The notes under the pieces are model-generated. The model had not been told where the DNA came from and did no database searches. It saw only the letters and a program-made list of their open reading frames with translations. Of a DNA stretch of 64,000 bases, positions 1-10,163 are shown in pieces; positions within the stretch are counted from its first letter, which is position 1, and every line of letters begins with the position of its first letter. The stretch covers positions 17,730,501-17,794,500 of the forward strand of contig CM072863.1 in NCBI GenBank assembly GCA_036937835.1, given 5' to 3'. The translations under genes and the position numbers were made by a program. The stretch comes from Pampus argenteus. Taxonomy: Eukaryota; Chordata; Actinopteri; Scombriformes; Stromateidae.

Positions 1-2416
1 TAAGGACTGATTCTTGCTTGGTGCTCATTAAGGTTCCATCTCATTTCATTTTTGCCAGCTCAAATCTCAAGAGAACGCTGGAATTATTTCAGAAATAATT
101 TGTTCATTTAAGTAGAAACAAATTAGAGAGCCTAGGCAATACAATATAATACATTCACTCTATTGACAATTTACTTTTTCAGAAAATGAGCATTTTCCAT
201 AAAGACAAAGAGCTACAGGTAGCAGTTTGGGGTGCTATATTCTCGCTTTCCAACGTTAATTTATTCTTCTCTTATTCCACAAGAAAGATCAAGGAAAAAG
301 GGGTTTTGTTTCTTGTGAATCTCTCTATTTAAAGTAGATCCAAAGATACGATTGTCCTATGTACTCTAGATGCAAATATTTCGTACCCTCATATAACACA
401 GAATGAAACACTGATTTTGCATTACTATGAGTGTAAAACAACATGAATTCATGTGTAGTCAATGATTTACGATTACGTTAATAGTTACTTTAACCTAAAC
501 TAAAGAAGATATAGTGTGTGGTGAACACTTTATCAGATTTGAGGGGTTCAAGATCCAAAGATCATGTGTCAAGATATGACAGATACTTTCTTTATTAGAA
601 AGACATGCAGGAATATTCAAGACAAATTCAATGAATAGAGAAAAGCAACATACATATATATATATATATATATTAGGGGTGTGACGAGATCTCGTGCGAC
701 GAGTCGGGTTGGAAATCGGTCTCGCGAGATTTGTTGTCCAACAAGCAGCCGGAAAACACATGCATAACTATTTGCGACGCCCCCGCCACTTTTAAATTGT
801 GATCCAACAAGCAGCCGAATGACGTCGGAAAACAATGACGACGGAAAACAAAAAAACAAAGTTAAATAAAAGTCTGGTGTCCAGGCATTCATATTTGTAA
901 TTTATTTTTCTTAAAATCTCGTCTCGTCTCGATCTCGTGAACCGAATCTCGTGTCTCGTCTCGTGTCTCGTCACACCCCTAATATATATATAAGAGAGAA
1001 ATATGAGAGCAAAATCATTCACACATATTACTTTATACAACCTTAATTTTGTAAATTGTTATGTTAAATTGGTTGTTATTTACTCTTAAAAAGGAACTCC
1101 ACTGTTTTCAACCTTATCTCAATATCTTGGTCGGCTGGTCAGCTACTGATCAATATACAGTGTAAAGTCCATCAACATTTTTATGAGTCAGAGGACCACA
1201 GATTGTGCACAAATGTACCTGTGTGTAGCCATGTGAACATTAAAAACTACAGTAAATCTTCAGCTCCACTTGTGTCTAACTTCACTGTCAACCTGAGGGA
1301 GTAATAAGACATGAGTCTCCTGTGTGAAACCTTTCACCAGTGAGCTTCAACTGGAGGGCGTAACACATGGGAGGTTCACCGTCCCCCCTCCACACACGTG
1401 TCCCAACCAACCTCAATAGTGCAGTGACAAGGACATGAACCTTCACCAGTTTCAAACACTGCCTATTGCATTTGTTGGAACACAATCAAGAAAAGAAATT
1501 AAACTTTTCCTATAATTCCCTGCACATTATCACTTTGATATTACAGTTTTTCACTAACTCAACAGCTACTGGTCTTTTGTTGCTGAAATGTGATGTGATT
1601 TAAACATCTAATTTTCTGACCGTATGTGTCCACCACAGCTTCTCTGCAACTAGCATCATGAGAGTAAAGCTAACCTTGATTTTTCATGAATACTTCAAAA
1701 TAAAGACTTCTATAAATTATATTTACTTACCAAAACCCAATCACTGAGTCTATGAAGATTTTTGACAAAATCTGTTTGCACATGCAGGTGTATGCATGTA
1801 TGCAAGTATATCTGCATGTCTGCTAGGTGAAACTACCTAGTGCCTATGTGTCAGTGTGCCAGGGCACAGGGGAGCAGAGCAGGGCACACACCTGCCCTCT
1901 GGCACCACACATGGCACAGCCACTTGCTGGGCCTATTAATCCTTCACAGCAGTCCTTGGCAAGGTAATGAGCATCGCAGGGTGGCAGGAAGCCCCCATGT
2001 GACAACCGTGATAGGAGCCTACGGGAGAGTACAGAGGGCCATGGAAGAGCATGCTCTCTGGGATCAGTGATGGTTCTGTCTTAATTACCGTCCAGGTCCT
2101 GGTCCCCTCGGTGCTCTAACTGCACCTGAGGAGCTGGGGCAGATGCCATGGGCCCTGACAAACTGCATGGCAGTGCAGTCAGGGAGAGCAGATCTGGAAA
2201 ACCAGAGAGTCTGAACCGATGTGAAAAGATGCAGACTGCCATTCTCCTATCCCACAAAGAGCTTAACCAGGGCTGATGGAATAGTAAGCACTTTATTGCA
2301 AATAGACGAGTACACATGTCTTACTTTTGGGCTGTTTATGGAAAGAAACTATTTTGATGTTTTGGATCCCAAACACAGGTATGCAAGTATATTATTATAA
2401 AAAAAAAATGACGTAC
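1..2416 (-). other. slc16a-type intron (partial), otherwise anonymous
   Basis: This is the intron downstream of the 144 bp exon, open at the left edge. Apart from the inverted-repeat element at 674-981 and flanking (TA)n, it is AT-rich single-copy-looking DNA. The short open frames are not supported: there are no domains and no splice-consistent continuation of the transporter. Confidence 0.6.
674..981. repeat. MITE-like inverted-repeat DNA transposon relic
   Basis: The element starts TAGGGGTGTGACGAG at 674 and ends with the exact reverse complement at 967-981. Both ends abut TA-rich tracts, so a target-site duplication cannot be separated from (TA)n. It is ~308 bp with no transposase. The right part is a degenerate array of TCTCG/GTCTCGT units (918-972). 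A 14-mer, CCAACAAGCAGCCG, occurs twice inside, at 738-751 and 804-817. The termini resemble hAT-type fish MITEs, but the superfamily is an inference. Confidence 0.7.
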
Positions 2417-2560
2417 CTCCAATGATGCCAATGCAAAAGTAGAGGTATATGATGGAGTTCCCAAAAGAAGCAGTTACCATAGAGACCCCACACATCAGTC
2501 CACCCAGCATGACTACTGGCCGGCTTCCAAAGCGGTTGACCAACATACTGCTCACTGGTC
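2417..2560 (-). CDS. slc16a-type gene, second coding exon (residues 76-123)
   Basis: The minus-strand acceptor TTTGCAG ends at 2561 and the donor GGAG|GTACGT is at 2416-2415. The 144 bp exon continues the frame exactly: the carried G plus GA makes the glycine of the family motif GGPVSS. It encodes the helix 2-3 loop with VNRFGSRP and helix 3 plus the start of helix 4, ending CIGIIGG. The next MCT exon should begin with a GLGLAFN-like stretch and be long. I find no such open frame between 1 and 2416, so the gene runs off the left edge. Confidence 0.9.
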
Positions 2561-5500
2561 CTGCAAAGACGTGAAGAAAGACAGAGAGAAAATAAGTGAG
2601 AGATTTATTATATGATTTTTGTGTCTGGTCATTGTTCGGTGTGTACCTGCCCTTAACCAGGAGCCGCGGATGGAAATTAGCTAAAAGCTAAATCTGGCAA
2701 AAAATCATCTCTTCTCATTGTGAGGTTAATGTTTTTTGTGTACGGCCCTTGTTTAATAGATAACAAAATATCTCAATTTGAAAACACTTCATAAATAACT
2801 TACCTACTAATAGTGATCCAGTATTCGGAGATGTGCAGCAACAGCACCAATACTCACTCTAGGTCTAAACCAAGGGCAAAAGGACATCACAGCGAGGGAT
2901 GGAACACCTCCACACTTTTTGTGTCCACTACGAAGCAACTTGGCGACTCATTATACTCTCCCCTGATAATGTAAAATACTACACTCAGTGATCAATCAGC
3001 AATTAAACAGCCTTTTATATGCTGTCACTCTTCCGTTCATTCGTAACCTTGCCTGAAAGAGTGACATTGCACCACCAGTCCATCTGCAGCACACCATAAT
3101 GAAAACTTCTTTCTTCTCCTTGCTATAAAAGACCCACCTTTCAAATATTATATTCATCTTACTCATTTCATATATAAAAATGGGGAGAGCAATCAATCAA
3201 ACTAATATATAGGCTGCAATGATTATTGAAAACTTAACATGCTGCAGCTTTTCATTGGTGGGAAGGGCCTGCGTGTGGTGATGAAAATTGCCTAGAGCAT
3301 GTTTACCATGTCCGATTCATTTCTCAGTACATAAAAATATCATGAAGTATCATGAAGGAAAGCCTATTGTCTTAAAATTATTCCATCAAAAAGTCATTAC
3401 ATTTATGATTACTACAAGTACACAAAGGATTTGTTCATGCCTACAAACACATTCTTTATATAGTTCTCTTGTAATTAAATGTTTATATGCAATGTGGGTT
3501 TCTACATGTAGATACGACCGTTTACAAAAAGGCATCATTCTGGCTTAAGATTTTATGATACCAGAAACAATACAAAGACATTTGTGTTACCTGTTAATTG
3601 TGGAAACTAAACATGCTTTTCTACAAAATACGGATACAATACGGAACAGTTTGAGAAGATAAGAGAATAAAACAGCTGCTAAACATTTCTGGAGCTGCTT
3701 ATTCCCGTCTGCAGACTGATCTTCATGTATAGGACTTGCTTACGCTTAGGATCAGTTACACACGTGCATGTACAAAATTAGTGGAAATCAATAATAACTG
3801 ACACACAATAAGAGGTTTTCTGTCTTTCATTTGTTTCAGTCTTTCTCGCTTCATGCTGAGCTTCAAAGAACTGTCCTCCACAACGGTGTCTGCTGTACCA
3901 CTGCAATGTACATGGAATAAAAACATCCATCCCACTGTTTATACAGTTAACCAGGTGCCTGTGGGGGTCAAAGATAGATCATCTTTCTCACTGTAGTTGT
4001 GTCACAATAGGGCATCTCACGCACTACCACCATTTCTACTTTCATTATAACTTTATCATTTGGACTTCTTGAGTCAGAGGTTTTCTGAAAAGGCTGTCAT
4101 GTCTCTCCCATGGGGACATGGTGTCAGAGCCCAGTGTGCTGAACCTTCCTCTGATATATTCCCCCTGTCTCTCTCTTCCACTGGGTGACATTGCCAACGC
4201 CTTGCCAAGGACAATATGATGAAGCCCTGTGCCTGAGCCACAGTGGAGGGGAATATTTCACCAGTTAGGCCTCTCTGACTCGAGTGCAGGTGAGTCACAC
4301 ACACACCCTGTTGTCCTGTAACCTTGAAAGCAGCTACTGGTGAATTCATGTTGTATAATTTGTCATCTAATGAGTTTCTCCAAGTCTCTGAAACACAGCA
4401 TTACCTACAACGTGACATGAGACAAATCACACACCGTGATAAGTCATTTCTGTTTTTTCTGATTGACAACTGAGTCTTTTACACTTCCTTTAATAATCCA
4501 ACAATCATTATTAAGGTTGAAACGAGGACGGGGCAGCTTCAGAGTAGTCCATGAGTGACAAAATGTTATGTTTATTCAGAAACTCAGTGGTTTAGAGTTG
4601 TCGGCTGTTTTACACACGTGATATTTAATCCAGCGACCCTATAATCGCAGATCTAGCTAGGAACGCAAAGACAAAGCCAGCAGAAACTAATAAAGATTAG
4701 GTAGAGTAACTACTACAACTGTAAAGTAGAAATGAAAAAAATAATACATTTGTTTTGGAGCTGTTGCAAGGTGAGTTTAATTTTCATTTGATTATTATTG
4801 AACAAAACTATTACTGGAGCCAGTATTTCTTGTTTGACGCTGGTGAATGAATGAGGAGAAGAACCAAATCTCTTGGAAATTTCAAACGTGCACAATATTA
4901 TCATAGTTAGACATGAGTGGTGTAAACTACTATATCCATATGAAATCTAGTGTTTTCACAACCTGAGTGTTGATAACGTCCAAGAGTCACAAGATAAAAG
5001 AGGGACTGCAAAATTATTAACTACATAGCAAAGAAAGAAAAATGTTAATTTACCTCTTCAAGCTTCTAAAGCCTATTTAACAATCTGAGTAAACAGTTTG
5101 GTTAAACTACTCGCACCTCAGATGTGACGAGTGCTTTACAAAAGTGGTGTGGTGGCATCAAAGCACATTCTTATCAAGTCAAAAACTATTTCTTCCAGAT
5201 TTCTAATTATTTACTATGTCAAAGAAGAAAACTGCAACTACTAATGCACGACTCAGAGTGAACAGTGTCGGTGCGAATAGATAAATTTAAGTCAGGTGAG
5301 CAATACTTGCTAACAACATTCCCCTTATTAGGCAGCGTAACCCTATTTCAGTGGGTGCAGTCAGTCATATGAAGCCAATTTATCAATTACATATCTGGTT
5401 TAAATGAGCGTACAGCACAACAGTTGTTTTCATCTCATGCCCCAAAATAAAAGGATTTTTTTCCGTTTTTCATTAAAACTATGATTTACTTACTTTGATG

Positions 5501-5907
5501 AGTACAAATACATACCCCTCACACAGGCATGCTAGTCTGCAGTCAGCTGTTCATTCAGCTGTAACCATTGTGGTGTGTTTAAATGCAACTTAGTTCATGG
5601 AGGTGAGCTTGCTGTGTCAAAGCACAAGACGATACAATTTTTTTTCTAATAGCAACAAATAGTGATTGAAAATTAGCTCACCTCCTGCATACATGGCAGC
5701 CAGCATGATAGAGGAAATCCACGCTATATCACTGTAGCTGGCCTGCAAGTCCTTTTGGATCTCCTTGAAGAAAATGGAGAGGGCTTTGGGTGTAGAGTAG
5801 GCAAACCCAATGGAAATATGGGCCCCAAATACCACCACCCAACCCCAACCGCCATCCAGGGGTTTCAGGGGTTTGCAGCCCAACTCATCATTTGGTGCAG
5901 GGGACAT
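2417..5907 (-). CDS. Monocarboxylate transporter, SLC16A1/SLC16A7 clade (MCT2-like), 5' part only
   Basis: Partial gene of the SLC16 family: plasma-membrane, proton-coupled carriers of lactate, pyruvate and ketone bodies of the major facilitator superfamily. Two coding exons (5682-5907 and 2417-2560) join in frame and give residues 1-123. The family signature DGGWGW is at residues 18-23, at the start of transmembrane helix 1. A lysine at residue 41 sits where MCT1 has its pore Lys38. The helix 2 segment AWISSIMLA and the loop motif VNRFGSRP follow. Matched by memory, exon 5682-5907 looks closest to MCT2 (KEIQ, IAWISSIMLA, MYAG), while the end of the next exon (CIGIIGG) resembles MCT1. The family is secure but the subfamily is not. 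Both introns are phase 1 and the second coding exon is 144 bp, which I recall as typical of MCT1-4. The remaining ~350 residues are expected beyond position 1. No frame disruption is seen. Confidence 0.88.
2561..5681 (-). other. slc16a-type intron of 3.1 kb
   Basis: This intron separates the two coding exons. Nothing in it resembles coding sequence. Around 2640-2765 is a stretch (AGGAGCCGCGGATGGAAATT and following) that resembles the 3' end of fish LINE copies I have seen, at low certainty. The rest is AT-rich and unremarkable. Confidence 0.6.
2640..2765. repeat. Possible LINE 3'-end relic
   Basis: The block containing AGCCGCGGATGGAAATTAGC and, 60 bp on, GGCCCTTGTTTAATAGATAA resembles the 3' end of a non-LTR element abundant in fish (GC-rich heel, then short AT tail). 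It sits in a transporter intron. No reverse transcriptase remains. The identification is from memory only and needs a repeat library. Confidence 0.3.
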
Positions 5908-5911
5908 GTTC
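5682..5911 (-). CDS. slc16a-type gene, first coding exon (residues 1-75)
   Basis: On the minus strand a polypyrimidine tract and CAG acceptor end at 5912, and the exon starts only four bases before the ATG at 5907-5905. The exon ends GGAG|GTGAGC with the donor at 5681-5680. It encodes a short hydrophilic N-terminus, helix 1 with DGGWGW, and most of helix 2. This ATG is chosen because it is the first after the acceptor and gives an N-terminus of family length (17 residues before DGGWGW, against 13-17 in MCT1/MCT2). One G is carried into the next exon. Confidence 0.9.
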
Positions 5912-6727
5912 CTGGTCAGAGAAAAGGAAACACTGGATTATCAAAATAAACGTTAAAAAACTGAGATTATAAAGTTCATATTAAAAAATACTTGATTATG
6001 TACTATAGCTCATATTCTCGTGCTGAATTAATACTTTAAATACACAGTCTGTGTAAGTAATGTCAGCAAATGAGTAGATGAATTTAAGTTTAAATTAATT
6101 CATAGTTAGTTAAATAAATGGACATACACTAGATAACAACTATATCAAAGATATTGTGACTCTGTGAAAGATTTGCTTACGTAAATTTAACTTGAGTGAT
6201 GAGAAAAAAAAACACAAAATGCTAATTTTACACCATAAAAATCAAGCTCTTCAGCTAAAAAGCATGTATACGTGAACATGTCAAAAATGACTGATATTTT
6301 TATTTTATTTTTTGTCTTTTTAGCACTGCCTCTAACAGCAAAACGCAGAGTAACACGTGACTGTGTGTCTAATTAATGACGCTTACAACAGTTAAGCAAC
6401 GTACAGGCTAACATATGTGTGTTTTTATGCTGTATAAACACCCGGAGTTGTCTCGGCTGTCATTGAGCAGTCAGCCAGGCTGAAAGCGTCTTTAGTCCGT
6501 AGTAGTACACACGTATTTGAGTCCACTCACATATACTCGGTTACCGGTTTAACTGTTAACACTAACTTTTCAAGAAAGGTTTCCTGGTTGTCTTTTTCAA
6601 CTCTTCCCACTCGGGAGGAAAAAAAAAAAATCACACGTGGACACAAAAACTATGATATAAACTTGAAGCTTTCCACGGTTACAAGTAGACTCGCATATAC
6701 ATGTTTTACAGTGTAAGTAAACCTTAC
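5912..6727 (-). other. slc16a-type 5' UTR intron
   Basis: The 0.8 kb between the predicted non-coding exon donor (6727) and the acceptor next to the ATG exon (5912). AT-rich, no repeats of note and no open frame of interest. Its boundaries depend on the predicted first exon. Confidence 0.45.
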
Positions 6728-6900
6728 CTTTCATTGAGCGTCTTCGCAGCCCGCTTTTCTCTCAGGTTTTTCAACAAACTTTCCGACTGTTGCTTTATTG
6801 AATATCTGGTCACGTGTCCCGTCGGTGGCCTCGGGGGGTTTTCTGACTCGCCTCCGCGTGCTGTTCAGCCTATAGGCGACACCACACTGTTACATCCTAC
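6728..6900 (-). other. Probable non-coding first exon (5' UTR) of the slc16a-type gene
   Basis: A minus-strand donor GAAAG|GTAAGG lies at 6727-6726, about 0.8 kb upstream of the first coding exon, within a locally CpG-richer segment. SLC16A1 and SLC16A7 are known to begin with a non-coding exon followed by an intron before the ATG exon, so this is the expected arrangement. The 3' end (6728) follows from the splice site. The 5' end is a guess, because the transcription start cannot be read from the sequence. Confidence 0.5.
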
Positions 6901-6955
6901 ATACTCATAGCAGTGCATCTGTGTCTGGCTGTGACCTCCATCAAACCAATGTGTG
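6810..6955 (-). promoter_or_regulatory. Putative promoter of the slc16a-type gene
   Basis: The segment contains a CACGTG E-box at 6811-6816 (bound by USF, MYC or HIF-type bHLH factors in other genes), a cluster of CpG dinucleotides between about 6812 and 6875, and one CCAAT box at 6946-6950. It lies between the predicted first exon and the kbtbd8 polyadenylation region. E-boxes fit a lactate carrier gene, but only the motifs are seen; the function is inferred. Confidence 0.4.
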
Positions 6956-6989
6956 ACAAACATACACGTTATACACAGAGACCAGATGA

Positions 6990-9153
6990 ACACATTTCAC
7001 TTTTAATAGTTTTATTTTCAAATTATGTGCAATGTGAATTTCACAGTTGAGCTCAACCACCACTATAACCCGCAACCCAAAAAAAAAAAAACAGACAAAC
7101 CAGCAAAGTATAAAAAGTGAGGAAAAGCGATGAACAAGCAATGAAATTAGCACCCATGGGCGATGCATATAGATGACCATAAATAAGCTGCTGGTTTGTA
7201 GCACAGGGCCACAAACCCATGAAAACAGAAAGCAGTTTGTTAGCTTGTTGTATTACATGACTGGTGTTTGTAAATTGATCTGTAATGCTTAGTTTTGGTG
7301 AGATGTTACAAAAGAAATACTACTGTACTACAGAGGGAGGAGGGATCAAAATATATCACTCGTGTGGGTAATCATTTTTTCTCAACAGAGCAGGATTACT
7401 CTACCATAACTAAATATGTAATTACATAAAGAAAAAATAAAAACAGCCACTGGAGACAAAAAAAGGAAAAAAAAAAATCACATCTATTTTTCAAGTTATA
7501 AAAAGAAAATGAAGATAAGTTTCAAAAAACTGTGCAAGTACAGCAAACCTATAGTACAGTATATTACACATAACATAAACATTTAAATACAGTACTGTGT
7601 ATCAGTAGAAATCCTGAGAGTTCTCCGTTCCTGGTTCTCAAATGGCCGTCTGTAGACATGTGGATGAAGCTCAAACCTTCTCTTGCCCCCCTGATGAAAG
7701 GGCTGTTTTGACGGCATTGTTCAAGCCAGGTCAATTTAAAAATCAGCTCAAAGTCAGTCAAAGGTGGATCTTCTCTTGGAGAAGTTATATTCTGTTCACA
7801 AGTACATATGCGACTCTTCTGGTATTCAATTCCATGTGAATCTCTTAGATGATTGCTATATGATTACTAAAACTTTTTTTTTTTTTCTGAATAGGGGCAC
7901 TCTTCTTTAAGATAAAATACAAGGAAAATGTGTAGTGCAAAGATGACACAGGAACCTGCATGAGGAAATTGACAGCACTGAAAATGTCACATGTTGACAG
8001 GGAACGCCACTCGGTGGTGGTATTATTCCTTCTATACAAGATTGTCAAAAAGAAAAAAAAAAAGGGGGAGGAAAAAAAGCAGCACCAACAGTTTATGTCC
8101 TCTGAAGACGGATTCATGTCTGTTAGATGAATTAACACAACCTGGACCACCCTCGCTATTTATGAAGTCTGCTTTTTCAGAAGGGTGCTTCGTAAAGTTT
8201 GCAGTTAAGGACCGTCGAAGTGGAGAGTGATTCAGTGCAACGCTGAGTTAAGACTTTTCAGATATTCTTCATCAGGAGAAACAGCTTTTGATTCTGATGA
8301 CCCTTTTGTAGCCACAGGCACATTGGCATCTCAAAAATGATCTGCACTAAATTACGCGTCACTTCAAGCCTACATCCGTGCAACACGCCAAACAATCATT
8401 TACTGGAACCAATATGCGATATTCACGAGCAGAGTCAAGCACACAAAACAATCACTTTTACTGAAGTAATGTAACGTATATATAGCCTAATCACAGTTCC
8501 ATGAGTTATTGCTACCACAAAATTCTTTTCAATGTCCAGATCAGCTATGACAAGACCTCAAATGCTTTCTTTTTGGCATTGAAGAGGAAGGCTCTTCCAA
8601 CCTTTTTTTCAAATGATTATAATCAGATGTCGAAAAACAACCTCAATAGAGCTCAATGCTGAACTGAGCTTTTCACACAGTTGCTTAAACAACACAATGG
8701 CCTGAAATGTCCCTTTTCTCCTAATCAAATATCTCTGAAGTTTCTGAGGTAAGCCTGTTAGTTGGTCTGAACTTTCCACTTAGTGTTGCCACAGATTTGA
8801 CTCCGTCCTTATTTCTCCAATGTGGAGAGTGAATATTCCAACATTTCACTTAAGTTGTCTTCGCATGTGACACAAAATGGATGCCAAACTCAAAAGAGTG
8901 GGAGGTATGAGCCACCCCCCCCCCTTCCCCCAAATGCAACTTGAATCTCAAACAAAACTTAAAAATAGCTTGGAAGCCACACATAGTGTATTGTTTGACA
9001 CACTGACGCTTGTCAAGGAAGAGAGGGCCATAAAATTATCATACAAGCCTCAAAAACACAACGGTAATGTAAATCACAAGCACACACTTAAAATTAAAAC
9101 CCATCTATACAATAAGCTGCAGAGACTTGAGCACAAAATAGAAAAAAAAAAAA

Positions 9154-9185
<32 letters not shown>

Positions 9186-9699
9186 CTCAGAGCCAGCAAC
9201 CTACTAATAAGCTACGGTACTCATCTTACCCGTATGAATATATAGTTTATATAGTTATTTATATATAGAGATTTTCACTTTATGCTGACACGTGGCATCC
9301 ATATCTCCAGAGGGCACTTTTATCTTGCCAATACCCTCATACACATGCTTATCATTTGTAAAAATCCTTACCTATACGTATCTAAAACAAAAAATAGAAC
9401 GGCATGGCTCAACAACAAGCAAAAAAAAAAAAAAAAGAACAAAAAAGTATAATTGCACTTATGAATTATTGTTTTCGGTTTTCTTAAACAAGCATCAGTG
9501 TGGGTAGTTGGTGCTGTCTGGAAAAAAAAAATACTGCAATCTTTAAAAGCACCCCCGTCATGTTAAACCAAAGTTTGAACGACTTAAGACTTAACCAAAA
9601 ATGGTCCTTGTGGTGCAAACCCCAAGTAACACCAGGCACAAGGCAGGCAGGACAACACGACTCCCCCTCTGCCTCATAGATTGGGTTCACAAAAAAACC
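6990..9699 (-). other. kbtbd8: kbtbd8 3' UTR (about 2.7 kb)
   Basis: No coding sequence follows the stop. The first AATAAA that I find in this orientation is at 7016-7011, with ATTAAA a few bases upstream. Within 10-50 nt downstream of it comes a GT-rich stretch (6953-6978 read on the minus strand), as expected for a cleavage and polyadenylation site near 6990. Inside the UTR are A-rich tracts, a poly-C run at 8914-8931 and (CA)n at 9162-9186. The exact cleavage point and any earlier non-canonical site are unknown. Confidence 0.6.
7011..7016 (-). terminator. kbtbd8: kbtbd8 polyadenylation signal AATAAA
   Basis: TTTATT on the plus strand is AATAAA on the gene strand, with a second ATTAAA variant nearby at about 7003-7008. 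A GT-rich downstream element follows. It is only about 100 bp from the predicted 5' end of the next gene on the same strand. Confidence 0.55.
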
Positions 9700-10163
9700 T
9701 CAAAGCACTTTCTGTAGACACTGTGGGTAAAGTTTGGCCACCACACATTCAAAATGGCGACCCAAATCCCAGAGGCGGTCAGGTGTCTCATAGATTTTGG
9801 TCCATAAATCTGCCTCGTCGTCGTACTGGTAAAGGGAGTTCTTGCGGCTGGTGCGAAACACATGCTCCTCCACCATGACCTGTGTGGCCCGTACAAACAG
9901 GTGTAGCTGGCCTTGCAGCAGCATGGCCTTTATGTACGGGCTTGTGGCTTGGTCAAAGGGCAGATCCCTTTTGCGGCTCCAGGAGTTTTTCTCGATGTCA
10001 TAGACCTCCACAGTGAAGGTGCGCTGGTGATTCCTGCAGATGCCGGCAATGTAGTAAATGCAGTTCTTATGCAGGGCAGCCAGACCCTGGCTCCGGGGGA
10101 CACTCATTGGAGCGAGATGACTCCAATAGTCCTTACGGGGGTCAAAGCAGAAGAAATATTCAC
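9700..10163 (-). CDS. kbtbd8: kbtbd8 coding exon 5 (residues 451-604 and stop)
   Basis: The acceptor TTTTCTGCAG ends at 10164; the TGA stop occupies 9702-9700. It encodes the last Kelch blades (YYIAGICRNHQRTFTVEVYD) and the strongly conserved tail with ATQVMVEEHVFRTSRKNSLY and WDLGRHFECVVAKLYPQCLQ. The open frame reads back into the intron as far as 10176, but the splice phase fixes the exon start at 10163. Confidence 0.97.

Noticed and set aside
2349..2416. In-frame extension of the transporter exon past the donor
   Set aside because: Residues after IIGG are unlike any MCT and run into an A/T tract. The GTACGT donor and 144-bp exon size mark the true end.
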